NCBI GenBank assembly: GCA_020216575.1
Contig: JAIUYC010000035.1
Span: 1-11,271, forward strand
Direction of reading: 5' to 3'
Length of the DNA: 11,271 bases
Source of the DNA: Coleofasciculus sp. S288
Lineage (GTDB): Bacteria; Cyanobacteriota; Cyanobacteriia; Cyanobacteriales; Coleofasciculaceae
Shown here: in pieces, positions 1 through 6,660 of the stretch
Layout of the letters: each line of letters starts with the position of its first letter
How positions within the stretch are numbered: position 1 is the stretch's first letter
The notes under the pieces: model-generated
Databases searched by the model: none
Told to the model about the DNA's origin: nothing
Seen by the model: the letters and a program-made list of their open reading frames with translations, nothing else
Made by a program: the position numbers and the translations under genes

Positions 1-557
1 GGTTAGAATTTTGCCGTCGCTTGCGAGCCACTCCTTCAGGCCAACTCATGCCATTTATCTTTTTGTCTGGCAAAGGAGAATTAGAAGACCGAATTCACGG
101 TCACACTACGGGAGCCGATGATTATTTAACTAAACCCGTCGATCCCAGAGAATTAGTGGCAAAAATTGAGGCACAACTGGAGCGAACGCGCCGCATCCAT
201 GCCGAGATTGTCCGGTTAATGCAAGTGGCTGCCAATCTCCCTACAGCTCAGTCATTCACTTCATCCTTGAACTCTTCTTCGGACGGTGTCGAACTCTCAG
301 TTACTAACATTGGGGCAGAAGAGGCTCCTACTCCTTTGCCTTTGACACCAGCAGAAGAACGAGTATTTTGGGAGGTGATTCAGGGATTGACTAATAAACA
401 AATCAGCGATCGCTTGTTTATCAGCCCTCGTACCGTTCAGACTCATCTAAGTAGCATCCTCAATAAGTTGGGACTTGATAACCGCTCCCAGCTTATTCGC
501 TTTGCTTATGAAAAAGGATACCATCCTCCCACTGAAGGGAAAGAAGGCGGAGAATAG
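1..557 (+). CDS. NarL/LuxR-type two-component response regulator, 5' end outside the window
   Basis: DNA-binding response regulator that would switch genes on or off after phosphorylation by a sensor kinase. The reading frame is open from base 3, so the true start and the phospho-acceptor Asp lie upstream of the window. The visible N-terminal part is the second half of a receiver domain: a strand ending in IFLSG (the conserved Ser/Thr), the GADDYLTKP block with the conserved Lys, and the last helix (ELVAKIEAQLERTRR). A variable linker of about 50 residues follows, then a LuxR/GerE helix-turn-helix (LTPAEERVFWEVIQGLTNKQ, then SDRLFISPRTVQTHLSSILN). The layout matches cyanobacterial NarL-type regulators such as the Ycf29 group, but assignment to that group is inference. 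The stop lies 16 bp before the next gene's ATG, so the two are probably cotranscribed. A TTG at base 21 is not a credible start because it would cut the receiver domain in half. Confidence 0.9.
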   Translation, partial: LEFCRRLRATPSGQLMPFIFLSGKGELEDRIHGHTTGADDYLTKPVDPRELVAKIEAQLERTRRIHAEIVRLMQVAANLPTAQSFTSSLNSSSDGVELSVTNIGAEEAPTPLPLTPAEERVFWEVIQGLTNKQISDRLFISPRTVQTHLSSILNKLGLDNRSQLIRFAYEKGYHPPTEGKEGGE

Positions 558-573
558 ACGGTTAACCCGGACA

Positions 574-1071
574 ATGATTCCAGGCATCTATCGCTTGAGT
601 GAACTGCAACAAGCGATCGCGCAAAACCCCCACCAGTGGCGACCCCTAGTTTTTACCAACGGTTGCTTTGACCTGCTGCATGCTGGACATGTGCGATATT
701 TGCAGGTTGCCAAGTCCTTGGGACAAGCACTGGTTGTCGGGTTAAATAGCGATCAATCAGTCAGAGCAATCAAACCCCACAAATCCGGATTTCCTCCCCG
801 CCCCCTCGTCCCCGAAGCTCAGAGAGCTGAAGTCCTTGCCGCCCTCAAACCCGTAGATGGCGTCGTGATTTTTGAAGACACCACAGCCACTTGTTTAATC
901 GAAGCACTTCAGCCAGAGGTTTATGTTAAAGGTGGCGACTATGATTTATCCACGCTACCCGAAGCACCTGCCGTTCAAGCGTATGGCGGACGGATAGAAC
1001 TTGTGAAAGTGGAAGTTTACACCTCAACAACTGCGATTGTTGACCGCATTCGGCGCGAACAGAGTCATTAA
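574..1071 (+). CDS. rfaE2: D-glycero-beta-D-manno-heptose 1-phosphate adenylyltransferase (RfaE2/HldE C-terminal type)
   Basis: Cytosolic nucleotidyltransferase of the cytidylyltransferase-like fold. The family joins ATP and heptose 1-phosphate to ADP-heptose and releases pyrophosphate, a step in making LPS-core or other surface heptose. At 165 residues it is the adenylyltransferase domain alone, without the fused kinase domain of E. coli HldE. Visible motifs are NGCFDLLHAGH with the nucleotide-binding HxGH at residues 36-39, GLNSD (56-60), VKGGDYD (118-124), and the terminal TSTTAIVDRI typical of the family. The ATG at 574 gives the usual family length. An upstream ATG at 475 in the same frame would run through the end of the response-regulator gene and is rejected. 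The gene starts 16 bp after the response regulator and is followed by a stable hairpin. The exact substrate in cyanobacteria, where LPS heptose is not universal, is inferred from the family. Confidence 0.87.
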   Translation: MIPGIYRLSELQQAIAQNPHQWRPLVFTNGCFDLLHAGHVRYLQVAKSLGQALVVGLNSDQSVRAIKPHKSGFPPRPLVPEAQRAEVLAALKPVDGVVIFEDTTATCLIEALQPEVYVKGGDYDLSTLPEAPAVQAYGGRIELVKVEVYTSTTAIVDRIRREQSH

Positions 1072-1093
1072 GGGAACTCAAATGAGAAAAGAT

Positions 1094-1117
1094 GAGGAGA
1101 GGTCGGTTCCTCTCCTT
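1094..1117 (+). terminator. Hairpin downstream of rfaE2, possible terminator
   Basis: GAGGAGAGG (1094-1102) pairs with CCTCTCCTT (1109-1117) around a 6-nt loop, giving eight Watson-Crick pairs and one G-U. It lies 23 bp after the rfaE2 stop. The T-run behind it is poor (TCAATTTG), so it may be an inefficient intrinsic terminator or an mRNA-stabilising hairpin. Few cyanobacterial terminators are well characterised, so the role is inference. Confidence 0.5.
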
Positions 1118-1293
1118 CAATTTGTATTCGAGACAAAACTTATGTTTTCCCTAAGAATGATAAAATCTCAAAATGCTGACATAAGGCATAACTATATAAA
1201 TCTATTCTGTGAAGAGAGGAAGCCCCTACCACAGCTTTTAAGTTGAGTGAAGAAAAGGTCACTCAATTCCCACCCCCTTAAACAAGTCGCTTC

Positions 1294-2022
1294 ATGACAG
1301 ACCATACGACTACCTCAGTAACAGAAGATTTGAGCAAGATTGCCGAACTGAAGCAGCAGTTCCAGTCCAGCTCAGCTAAAAAGCAACTCCAGTTGATTCC
1401 AGAACTGGCCAGCAGTGGTGATGCTGGGTTAGAGGTCTTGATGGAATTTCTCAAGGAGCAACAGTCAAATTCAGTTGACTTGGTTGTAGGTCTTGCTTAT
1501 CAAGCCCTCTATGACGCCAATACCCCCAAAACAAAAGAATTTCTTCAAACTTATTTCCCCACTGGCATCGTGCCTCTGCGCTCTGAGCGTGGCATTGATT
1601 ACATTCCCCTACAACAGAAACTCGTTGAGAAAGACTTTTTCACGGCTGACCGCCTGACCCTAGAAAAATTATGCGAGTTAGCTGGTTCAGCAGCCGTGCA
1701 AAGAAAATGGCTATACTTTTCAGAAGTAGAGAATTTCCCGATCGCTGACCTAAAAACTATCAATACTCTTTGGTTCATCCACTCCCAAGGCAAATTTGGA
1801 TTTTCTGTACAGCGGGAGCTTTGGCTCTCCCTAAGCAAAAACTGGGAAAAGCTTTGGTACAAAATCGGCTGGAAAACGGGAAACAACTGGACTCGGTATC
1901 CCAATGAGTTTACCTGGGATATCAGTGCCCCTGTAGGACATCTTCCCCTTTCCAATCAGCTGCGAGGTGTGCGAGTGATTGCCTCGTTACTCTCCCATCC
2001 GGCTTGGTCAGCGAAAGATTAA
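1294..2022 (+). CDS. gun4: GUN4 family protein, magnesium chelatase activator
   Basis: GUN4 binds protoporphyrin IX and Mg-protoporphyrin IX and stimulates the ChlH subunit of magnesium chelatase, the first committed step of chlorophyll synthesis; it acts in the cytosol and at membranes. The 242-residue protein matches the canonical cyanobacterial Gun4 layout: an N-terminal helical-repeat-like bundle (about residues 10-90), then the GUN4 core (about 104-238). The core shows FFTADRLTLEKLCELAG, RKWLYFSEVENFPIADLKTI, NTLWFIHSQGKFGFSVQ, NWEKLWYKIGW and the SAPVGHLPL segment, all hallmarks of porphyrin-binding GUN4. This distinguishes it from GUN4 domains fused to kinases or proteases. The ATG at 1294 has no obvious Shine-Dalgarno sequence, which is common in cyanobacteria. 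A 220-bp gap and the hairpin upstream suggest its own promoter. A CTGACA at 1176 and a TATAAA at 1195 are too closely spaced to call as a promoter with confidence. Confidence 0.95.
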   Translation: MTDHTTTSVTEDLSKIAELKQQFQSSSAKKQLQLIPELASSGDAGLEVLMEFLKEQQSNSVDLVVGLAYQALYDANTPKTKEFLQTYFPTGIVPLRSERGIDYIPLQQKLVEKDFFTADRLTLEKLCELAGSAAVQRKWLYFSEVENFPIADLKTINTLWFIHSQGKFGFSVQRELWLSLSKNWEKLWYKIGWKTGNNWTRYPNEFTWDISAPVGHLPLSNQLRGVRVIASLLSHPAWSAKD

Positions 2023-2367
2023 CGTCAGCAGGTTTATAAGAAGGTTGTAGGTTTCAAGGTTGGAAGATTTCAGGGTTGTTTTCGCGATTGCCAAGCTGGC
2101 AACCTGTAACTTAACGCAACCGTCTAACTGAATAAATTTGTTCGTTCTGCTACGTCACGCGGGAATGCTATGTATAGCGGGTAACTCGTAGATATAGCAA
2201 AAGGCAGAAGGTAGAAGGCAGTGGTTCGACAGGCTCACCAATCGGGCAGAAGGTTTATTACTAGTACGTGGTCGTTTTAGCTGTTAAATCTGTCCTAACC
2301 TTTATGGCAGCAACTATATCACTGATACCCGTGATGCAACTAGTATTTATGGGGGGTAGGGGTTGTT
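2023..2367. other. Intergenic region with decayed cyanobacterial repeats
   Basis: No gene is seen here. Just after gun4, CAGGGTTG (2071) pairs imperfectly with CAACCTG (2101-2107) around the perfect hairpin TTGCCA-AGC-TGGCAA (2088-2102); this could end gun4 transcription. At 2201-2248 there are purine-rich GGCAGAAGG-type direct repeats and the string GTTCGACAGGCTCACCA (2224-2240), which looks like a REP-type intergenic repeat. A TGTCCTAA...CTATAT repeat copy lies at 2291-2319. The G-rich run GGGGGGTAGGGG just before 2368 is a weak ribosome-binding candidate for the next gene. Confidence 0.5.
2291..2319 (-). repeat. Dispersed short repeat, copy 1 (TGTCCTAA...CTATAT family)
   Basis: TGTCCTAACC followed by TTTATGGCAG and CAACTATAT. 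Its ends match, in the opposite orientation, the hairpin-forming repeat at 10831-10860, and in the same orientation the repeat at 11094-11124. The central palindrome is largely lost here, so this looks like a decayed copy. Strand is assigned relative to the 10831 copy. Confidence 0.45.
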
Positions 2368-3963
2368 ATGACCAACCCGGACAATAGAATATTTTGTCGT
2401 TTGGATGGTTTGACACCAGCAGCACGCGAGAAAAAACGACTCGCGGCTCTTAGGGACTTAGGGTTACTGGAAGTCGAGACAATTGCGGTTTTTGACGAAG
2501 CCACTCAGACAGCAGCTCGACACTTAAATGCACCCATCTGCATTTTGGGCTTAATGACCCAAGAGCGGCTGCTCCTTAAATCAGCGGTTGGCTTATCCAG
2601 CATTGGGCTAATGAATCAACTGGCACAGTCCCGTCAGTTGCTTCGTGATGAATGCTTTTGTTCGTATGTAGTTGAGAGCCATCAGGTTTTAGTCATTCAA
2701 GATACGGCAACCAATCCAGTGTTTGCCAGTAGTTTGCTGGTTGGGTACTACGGCATTCGAGCTTACTTGGGTGCACCTCTACTAACAGCAGATGGACATT
2801 GCCTGGGTACACTGGCAGTGATGGATTTGGAACCTCGCTGCTTTACCAGTAAAGACGCTGAGTTCCTAGCGATTACAGCTCGCTGGTGTTTGAGTGAGTA
2901 CGAACGGAACCGCCTGTTGCAACAAGAGCCGACAAGTGGCGTTCGTTGGCATCCCAAATCCTCAGAGGTGGAACGGAATCCCTTAGATTGGGATTGTGAT
3001 GCGATCGCAAGTAGTCCAGATAATACCCTAACTGGGCTATCGGTGTACCTCAGTGCCATTAAATCCATCAAAGTCAAATTGCTCACGCAGTTAACACAGG
3101 AACTGCGGACACCCCTCACCTCAGTCATGGGCATGGCAAGCGTACTCAATCGTCAAATCTATGGTCCTCTAACCACTAAACAGAGGGAATATCTAGAAAT
3201 TATCCATAACAGCGGTCAGTATTTAGTGTCGTTAGTCGAGGAAATTGTCGCCCTCGGTGTTTTAGATGAAACGAGCGAACAACCCCATCCCACATCTGTA
3301 GATATCGAAATGCTCTGTCAGCAAGCCATTCAGAGCTTGTTCGAGATGGCACGGCAACGCCAGCAACAACTACGTTTGTCAGTAGAGCCAGGAAATCGCA
3401 TTTTGTCACTCGATAAAGACAAGGTACGGCAAATGCTGTACTACTTAATTTCCAGTGTGATTCACTCGGCGGAAGCAGGGGGGGACGTTCGTATTCATAT
3501 CTCTCGCAAAGCCACTTTAGAAAGTCCCACGCTCACGTCTTTACAAATTGCGGTTTGGGTTTCTCACCCTTGGCTGGGAGAGGGGCTACCCCCAACTTAT
3601 GGGGGCATCCCAGAGTCGCTCTTATCTTCACCCTTAGAAGTAGAGACCATTATTGCTGAGGCTTTAAGCCCTTCACTCCGTAGGAACGGTTTGGAAAGTG
3701 ACGAATTAAGCTACTGTGACGTTTATTTTCCACCCACGACTCAGATCCTTTCAAGTACCACTCTTTGGGCGGCCTTTACCAAGAGACAGGAACTGAACAA
3801 GACGCTTGGGAACGATGACTCCCGTGAAAAGCTGGGGCTATTGCTAAGCTGCCATTTAGCTGAGCTACATGGAGGACAAATTTCCATTCAAAGCTCAGCA
3901 GAAGCGGGCGCTCGCTATATTGTGAGTCTGCCACAACTAGAGCCAGAGGACGAAAGGATGTAG
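2368..3963 (+). CDS. GAF-domain histidine-kinase-like protein with degenerate kinase core (predicted pseudokinase)
   Basis: Soluble 531-residue protein with no membrane segment. Residues about 30-185 form a GAF sensor domain (helix rich in EATQTAARHLNAPICILGLM, DECFCSYVVES, the LVIQDTATNPVFA segment, then YLGAPLLTADGHCLGTLAVM). Residues 230-300 resemble a HisKA dimerisation domain, but the H-box reads LTQELRTPLTS: the position of the phospho-acceptor His is Gln244 (codon CAG at 3097-3099). The C-terminal ATPase-like domain is also degenerate. The N-box asparagine position is Ser363 (YYLISSVIHSA), the G1 DxGxG motif is replaced by VSHPWLGEG (His400 where Asp is expected), and the G2 GLGL reads GLLL (490-493), although LHGGQISIQSSAEAGARYIV near the end is kinase-like. 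By these residues it should not autophosphorylate. The frame is intact over 1.6 kb, so it is not an ordinary decaying pseudogene. No partner regulator lies next to it. Its role is unknown; scaffold, decoy or regulator of another kinase are possibilities. Confidence 0.85.
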   Translation: MTNPDNRIFCRLDGLTPAAREKKRLAALRDLGLLEVETIAVFDEATQTAARHLNAPICILGLMTQERLLLKSAVGLSSIGLMNQLAQSRQLLRDECFCSYVVESHQVLVIQDTATNPVFASSLLVGYYGIRAYLGAPLLTADGHCLGTLAVMDLEPRCFTSKDAEFLAITARWCLSEYERNRLLQQEPTSGVRWHPKSSEVERNPLDWDCDAIASSPDNTLTGLSVYLSAIKSIKVKLLTQLTQELRTPLTSVMGMASVLNRQIYGPLTTKQREYLEIIHNSGQYLVSLVEEIVALGVLDETSEQPHPTSVDIEMLCQQAIQSLFEMARQRQQQLRLSVEPGNRILSLDKDKVRQMLYYLISSVIHSAEAGGDVRIHISRKATLESPTLTSLQIAVWVSHPWLGEGLPPTYGGIPESLLSSPLEVETIIAEALSPSLRRNGLESDELSYCDVYFPPTTQILSSTTLWAAFTKRQELNKTLGNDDSREKLGLLLSCHLAELHGGQISIQSSAEAGARYIVSLPQLEPEDERM

Positions 3964-4083
3964 TCTAGAGTCGGCATCCGGATGAGGGATTGAAAGTGAA
4001 GAATGAAAAATTCAGGTATTCTTTACTGTAATTTTTAATTCTGCATTGTTGATGACTAGTCCTTAGTCCTTACGTTCAAGCTT

Positions 4084-5505
4084 ATGAATTCTGTTTGGCA
4101 ACAGGTTACGTTATCGAATCTGCATCTTTATCAGTGGCGAGGCGCTAGCTATTTATATCGGCTGGTGGGGCTGTTGCAATCGTGGCGTCGGGGTAGCTGG
4201 CTCATGCAGTGGTGTGAGCCACTAGGGGCGTTGTTAGTGGCTTTGGTGTTTGCTCTCGCTCCTTTTGTACCAAATGCACTAGTTGGTCTGTTGTTGGTCG
4301 CCTGTGGAGCATTTTGGGGATTGCTGACGTTATCCGATGAGATAGCGCCCCCAAAGGGGTTGCCCCAACGGATGACGCCGATTCATCTATTGGTGTTGCT
4401 GTATTGGGGAATTGCCACCGTAGCAACCGCCCTCTCGCCTGTGAAGAAGGCAGCAGCAGTGGGTTGGGTGAAGCTGACTCTTTATTTGCTACTGTTTGCC
4501 TTGATGGCACGGGTATTGCGATCGCCCCGTTTCCGTTCTTTAATTATTCTTCTGTTCCTCTTGGTTTCGCTGGTTGTCAGTGTTTACGGGCTGCGGCAGT
4601 GGTATTTTGGAGCAGAGGCTTTAGCGACTTGGGTTGACCCCACATCAACATCAGCGAAACTGACGCGGGTGTATAGCTATTTAGGAAACCCCAACTTACT
4701 GGCGGGATATTTGCTTCCGGCAGTTGGCTTGAGTATCTCGGCTTTCTTCACCTGGCAGCGGTGGCTTCCCAAAGCGCTTGCCCTGACGATGTTTATCGTG
4801 AATTCAGCCTGTCTGGTACTCACGTTTAGTCGTGGCGGCTGGATTGGCTTTGTGGTCTGTCTGTTTGTCTTCTTGGTTCTGCTGGTGTATTGGTATAGCG
4901 TGCAGTTGCCTGAAGCATGGCGTCCTTGGGCGATGCCAGTGCTGCTAGGCGGTTCAGCTGGGGTAATTCTTCTGGCTGTGTTGTTTGTCGGACCCGTGCG
5001 CGATCGCGTTCTCACTATCTTTGTGGGTCGCCAAGATAGTAGCAATAACTTCCGGATGAATGTCTGGGCAGCCGTAGTGGAGATGATTCGCGATCGCCCC
5101 ATCCTCGGTATTGGTCCTGGCAACGACGCCTTCAACAAAATTTATCCCCTCTACATGCGCCCCCGCTATAGCGCCTTGAGTGCTTATTCCCTCTTCTTAG
5201 AAATCGCTGTAGAAACCGGTTTCGTCGGCTTGTTGACGTTCCTCTGGCTGCTCGTCGTCACGTTTAACCAGGGCGTGCAGCAATTGAGTCGCCTGCGGGC
5301 GTCAGCCAATCCCCAGGCATTTTGGCTGATGGGTGCGATCGCTTCTATGGCAGGAACCATTGCCCACAATCTCGTAGACACCGTCATCTACCGTCCCGAA
5401 ATTAGTACCTTGTGGTGGCTGATGGTTGCCATTATTGCCAGCTACTACATCACTCCGAAAGCTGATACCTTAACGACGGAGAAACTCTTGGGTGGGTCTA
5501 TTTAA
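4084..5505 (+). CDS. ictB: IctB family protein, O-antigen-ligase-like polytopic membrane protein
   Basis: Integral membrane protein of 473 residues with about ten or more hydrophobic segments, first at residues 49-80 (LLVALVFALAPFVPNALVGL) and last near 445-460. It carries Wzy_C/O-antigen-ligase hallmarks: FSRGGW near residue 248 after a hydrophobic helix, a soluble loop with GIGPGNDAFNKIYPLYMRPR and SAYSLFLEIAVETGFVGL, and the closing HNLVDTVIYRPEISTLWW typical of IctB. IctB was first identified through effects on inorganic-carbon accumulation in Synechococcus, but direct bicarbonate transport is not established and the fold suggests a glycan ligase or polymerase. The ATG at 4084 is preceded by a 120-bp gap containing AT-rich, imperfect inverted repeats (around GAATGAAAAATTC and TTTTTAATTC). 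The gene converges on smpB across a hairpin-rich spacer. Confidence 0.9.
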   Translation: MNSVWQQVTLSNLHLYQWRGASYLYRLVGLLQSWRRGSWLMQWCEPLGALLVALVFALAPFVPNALVGLLLVACGAFWGLLTLSDEIAPPKGLPQRMTPIHLLVLLYWGIATVATALSPVKKAAAVGWVKLTLYLLLFALMARVLRSPRFRSLIILLFLLVSLVVSVYGLRQWYFGAEALATWVDPTSTSAKLTRVYSYLGNPNLLAGYLLPAVGLSISAFFTWQRWLPKALALTMFIVNSACLVLTFSRGGWIGFVVCLFVFLVLLVYWYSVQLPEAWRPWAMPVLLGGSAGVILLAVLFVGPVRDRVLTIFVGRQDSSNNFRMNVWAAVVEMIRDRPILGIGPGNDAFNKIYPLYMRPRYSALSAYSLFLEIAVETGFVGLLTFLWLLVVTFNQGVQQLSRLRASANPQAFWLMGAIASMAGTIAHNLVDTVIYRPEISTLWWLMVAIIASYYITPKADTLTTEKLLGGSI

Positions 5506-5518
5506 CTCTTAGTTGTTT

Positions 5519-5637
5519 GTCAGTGGTTAGTGGTCAGTTGTTTTTGCTAGGGACTGCTGACCACTAACAATTCTGATTGAAAGTCTTGAGTTCCTTATTT
5601 CCTAACCACTCACAACCACTGACAACTGACAACTGAC
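5519..5637. repeat. Inverted and heptamer repeats between convergent ictB and smpB, possible two-way terminator
   Basis: GTTAGTGGTCAG (5526-5537) pairs perfectly over 12 bp with CTGACCACTAAC (5557-5568). GTCAGTGGTT (5519-5528) can instead pair with AACCACTGAC (5614-5623), so two alternative hairpins share one arm. The right end is a tandem heptamer TGACAAC x2 plus TGAC (5620-5637), like the short tandem repeats of filamentous cyanobacteria. Its place between two convergent genes suggests it ends transcription from both sides; that is inference. Confidence 0.7.
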
Positions 5638-5640
5638 GTA

Positions 5641-6108
5641 TCAAGACCGCTTCATTGCCCTTGCCATGTCTCGCTTATCCTGGCGTTCCTTAATCGTTTC
5701 CCGCTTATCGTGGATCTTTTTCCCTCGAGCCAGAGCAAAGCTGACTTTAACTAAGCCCCGCTTTAGGTACATCTTCAACGGCACAAGCGTTAAGCCTTGC
5801 TGTTCCACCTTACCAATAAGCTTGCGGATTTCCTGCTTATGCAGCAGCAGTTTGCGCGTGCGACGGGGATCGTGATTGAAATAATCACCACTGCTTTGGT
5901 ACGGAGAGATATGCACGTTCAATAGCCAAGCTTCACCATTCCGCATCAGGGCATACCCATCTTGCAAATTGACCTTGCCCTCTCGGATGGATTTAACTTC
6001 CGTCCCTTTCAACTCAATTCCCGCCTCGTAAGTCTCTAAAATCTCATAGCGAAAACGGGCTTGGCGATTATCAGCAACAACTTTGTAACTATCATTTTTA
6101 TCACTCAT
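5641..6108 (-). CDS. smpB: SsrA (tmRNA)-binding protein SmpB
   Basis: SmpB binds the tRNA-like domain of tmRNA and carries it to stalled ribosomes in trans-translation, so that incomplete proteins are tagged and the ribosome is freed. The 155-residue protein is full length. It shows the beta-barrel signatures near the start (NRQARFRYEILETYEAGIEL, KGTEVKSIREGKVNLQDGYA), then WLLNVHISPYQ, the HDPRRTRKLLLHKQEI block, and the basic C-terminal tail GKKIHDKRETIKERQDKRDM that reads the empty mRNA channel. The ATG at 6108 gives the usual N-terminus. tmRNA itself is not recognised in this window. The gene faces ictB and is preceded on its own strand by an unusually palindromic region (6130-6420). Confidence 0.97.
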   Translation of the reverse strand: MSDKNDSYKVVADNRQARFRYEILETYEAGIELKGTEVKSIREGKVNLQDGYALMRNGEAWLLNVHISPYQSSGDYFNHDPRRTRKLLLHKQEIRKLIGKVEQQGLTLVPLKMYLKRGLVKVSFALARGKKIHDKRETIKERQDKRDMARAMKRS

Positions 6109-6129
6109 AGCAATAAATTTACCCGGTCA

Positions 6130-6420
6130 CTGATTGACATCTGGAAGACGATTTTTCCAGATTGAGTGCAAATCCAGTGGTTTTGGTTGAATTTGCCTGC
6201 TTCCATAGTATCTTTCCGAACTTGCTATGATGATCGGTTGATTCTACGGCTCGTTTTCTGAAAACTGCTCGAATCCCTATCCGGCTGTATCCGTGGAAAA
6301 GCCGTATATAACGGTGGCGGATTCTTGAGAAACTATGGGCGAACATCGGACAGTTCCTAACTGTGAGCGATGTTCATTCCTTGAAATGCCATAGTTCACA
6401 TTTCGCTCATCATCAGTGGT
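6130..6420. other. Palindrome-rich non-coding region upstream of smpB, candidate structured RNA or leader
   Basis: No convincing gene lies between smpB (- strand) and the lipoprotein gene (+ strand), but several hairpins follow one another. ATCTGGAA (6139-6146) pairs with TTCCAGAT (6155-6162). GCAAAT (6169-6174) pairs with ATTTGC (6190-6195). TACGGCT (6245-6251) pairs with AGCCGTA (6300-6306), with GTTTT-CTG-AAAAC inside it. ATCCG and CGGAT around 6289-6322 offer a competing pairing. The strongest structure is at 6331-6396. Either strand could be the transcribed one. It could be a long smpB leader, a small RNA gene or a decayed mobile element; the sequence alone does not decide. Confidence 0.4.
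6331..6396. repeat. Three-tier nested hairpin, 66 bp
   Basis: AACTATGG (6331-6338) pairs with CCATAGTT (6389-6396). Inside it GAACATCG (6341-6348) pairs with CGATGTTC (6368-6375), and inside that ACAGTT (6350-6355) pairs with AACTGT (6359-6364) over a 3-nt loop CCT. In all 22 bp of perfect pairing are broken by small internal loops. No flanking direct repeat or T-run is evident, so it is not an obvious MITE or intrinsic terminator. Confidence 0.75.
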
Positions 6421-6490
6421 GCGATCGAGAACATCTCAATCTTGCAGGCTCGGTAGGGTGAGGCGCAGGGCTTTGTGCCTATAACGTGGA

Positions 6491-6576
6491 GGGTGCGGTC
6501 AAAACCAGTTGGTGATGTGCAGACAATTTCTCCGCGTCCCCGCGTCAGTCTCAACCAACTACTTATGACCATACCC
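6491..6576. mobile_element. 86-bp MITE-like element with 9-bp target duplication
   Basis: The left end GGGTGCGGTCAAAACCAGTT (plus GGT) and the inverted right end GGGTATGGTCATAAGTAGTT (plus GGT) match at 18 of 23 positions. Identical 9-bp direct repeats TAACGTGGA lie immediately outside at 6482-6490 and 6577-6585, as expected of a target-site duplication. The core contains a CG-rich string CTCCGCGTCCCCGCGTCAG. There is no coding capacity, so it would move only with a transposase supplied elsewhere. A 9-bp duplication is compatible with several families (for example IS4-like or ISAs1-like); the family is not assigned. It lies about 85 bp upstream of the lipoprotein start and may affect its promoter. 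Confidence 0.75.
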
Positions 6577-6660
6577 TAACGTGGACGCATTGGCACTCAT
6601 CAGGATGCACCCATTCAACATCAGTAAAAAGTCTTTCTTAACACGCTTTCGGTGCGTTTA

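Noticed and set aside
1176..1200. Possible promoter upstream of gun4 (CTGACA and TATAAA)
   Set aside because: The spacing is only 13 bp, too short for a normal -35/-10 pair.
1037..1246. 69-codon frame after rfaE2
   Set aside because: It overlaps the end of rfaE2 and the downstream hairpin and shows no protein-like pattern.
6265..6285. tRNA or tmRNA-like T-arm (TCGAATCCC) near smpB
   Set aside because: No acceptor stem, D-arm or anticodon arm can be fitted around it, and the tmRNA start and tag-peptide signatures are absent.
6119..6346. 75-codon open frame upstream of smpB on the - strand
   Set aside because: It spans several hairpins, has an unlikely composition and no domain; better explained as structured non-coding DNA.
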